From: Lachnospiraceae bacterium
GTDB taxonomy: Bacteria; Bacillota_A; Clostridia; Lachnospirales; Lachnospiraceae
Reading direction: 5' to 3'
Assembly: GCA_017391465.1 (NCBI GenBank)
Contig: JAFOYH010000126.1
Coordinates: forward strand, 1-13,072
DNA: 13,072 nt
Each line of letters starts with the position of its first letter. Positions within the stretch are counted from its first letter, which is position 1. Shown piece after piece: positions 13,040 to 13,072 of this stretch. The position numbers were made by a program, and so were the translations under genes. The notes below the pieces were generated by a model. It was not told the origin of the DNA, ran no database searches, and saw only the letters and a list, made by a program, of their open reading frames with translations.

Positions 13040-13072
13040 GAATTCCAGCATCCGGGTATCGATCCACGATAC
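13040..13072 (+). promoter_or_regulatory. Riboswitch expression platform with partial terminator stem
   Basis: GTATCG (13056-13061) pairs with CGATAC (13067-13072) around a 5-nt loop, and the preceding GCATCCGG (13048-13055) probably pairs with bases beyond the window to complete an intrinsic terminator. The segment 13040-13053 is complementary, with one bulged C at 12946, to 12937-12951 in the aptamer, which fits an antiterminator formed when no TPP is bound. The 3' half of the terminator and any T tract are not visible. Confidence 0.6.

Overview
The window looks like chromosome of a low-GC Gram-positive anaerobe of the class Clostridia, most likely a gut Lachnospiraceae-type bacterium. This rests on the AT-rich codon use, strong AAGGAG-type ribosome binding sites, intrinsic terminators with T tracts, a class C sortase next to a giant Cna-B/VWA surface protein, and a TPP riboswitch. 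The genus is not determinable from the sequence alone.

Layout on the + strand: (1) the 3' two-thirds of glucose-6-phosphate isomerase (1-1095), cut by the window edge and closed by an intrinsic terminator (1145-1184). (2) A five-gene unit from about 1240 to 9376, opened by a consensus-like promoter. It holds a Lon-type AAA+ ATPase that lacks the Lon protease domain and has Asn in place of the Walker B Asp; a small acidic/basic coiled-coil protein; a signal peptidase I; a 1550-residue cell-surface protein; and a class C sortase. The surface protein has, in order, a signal sequence, nine H-x-H-x3-C metal-site-like repeats, a CHAP amidase domain, a VWA domain with MIDAS, Cna-B/SpaA-like domains and a degenerate LPxTG signal (LPAAEG). 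Gene gaps are small or negative (38 nt, -34 nt, 23 nt, 82 nt), so this reads as one surface-protein assembly locus: secretion, processing, then wall attachment or polymerisation. The AAA+ and coiled-coil proteins are unassigned cytoplasmic partners. (3) rsmD (16S rRNA m2G966 methyltransferase), ending in a bidirectional terminator (10057-10098).

On the - strand: a two-gene unit of a uridine-kinase-like P-loop kinase (12745-12068) followed by a 7-TM protein with a degenerate GGDEF and an intact EAL domain (12028-10109), predicted to degrade cyclic di-GMP.

At the right edge, back on the + strand: a promoter (12891-12919) and a TPP (THI-box) riboswitch (about 12934-13021). Part of its expression platform is visible, and the controlled thiamine gene lies beyond the window.

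The best candidates for something undescribed are the coupling of a protease-less, Walker-B-altered Lon-like ATPase to a one-substrate sortase locus, and the tandem His/Cys repeat region of the surface protein. All functional assignments are from reading motifs; no database search was run.
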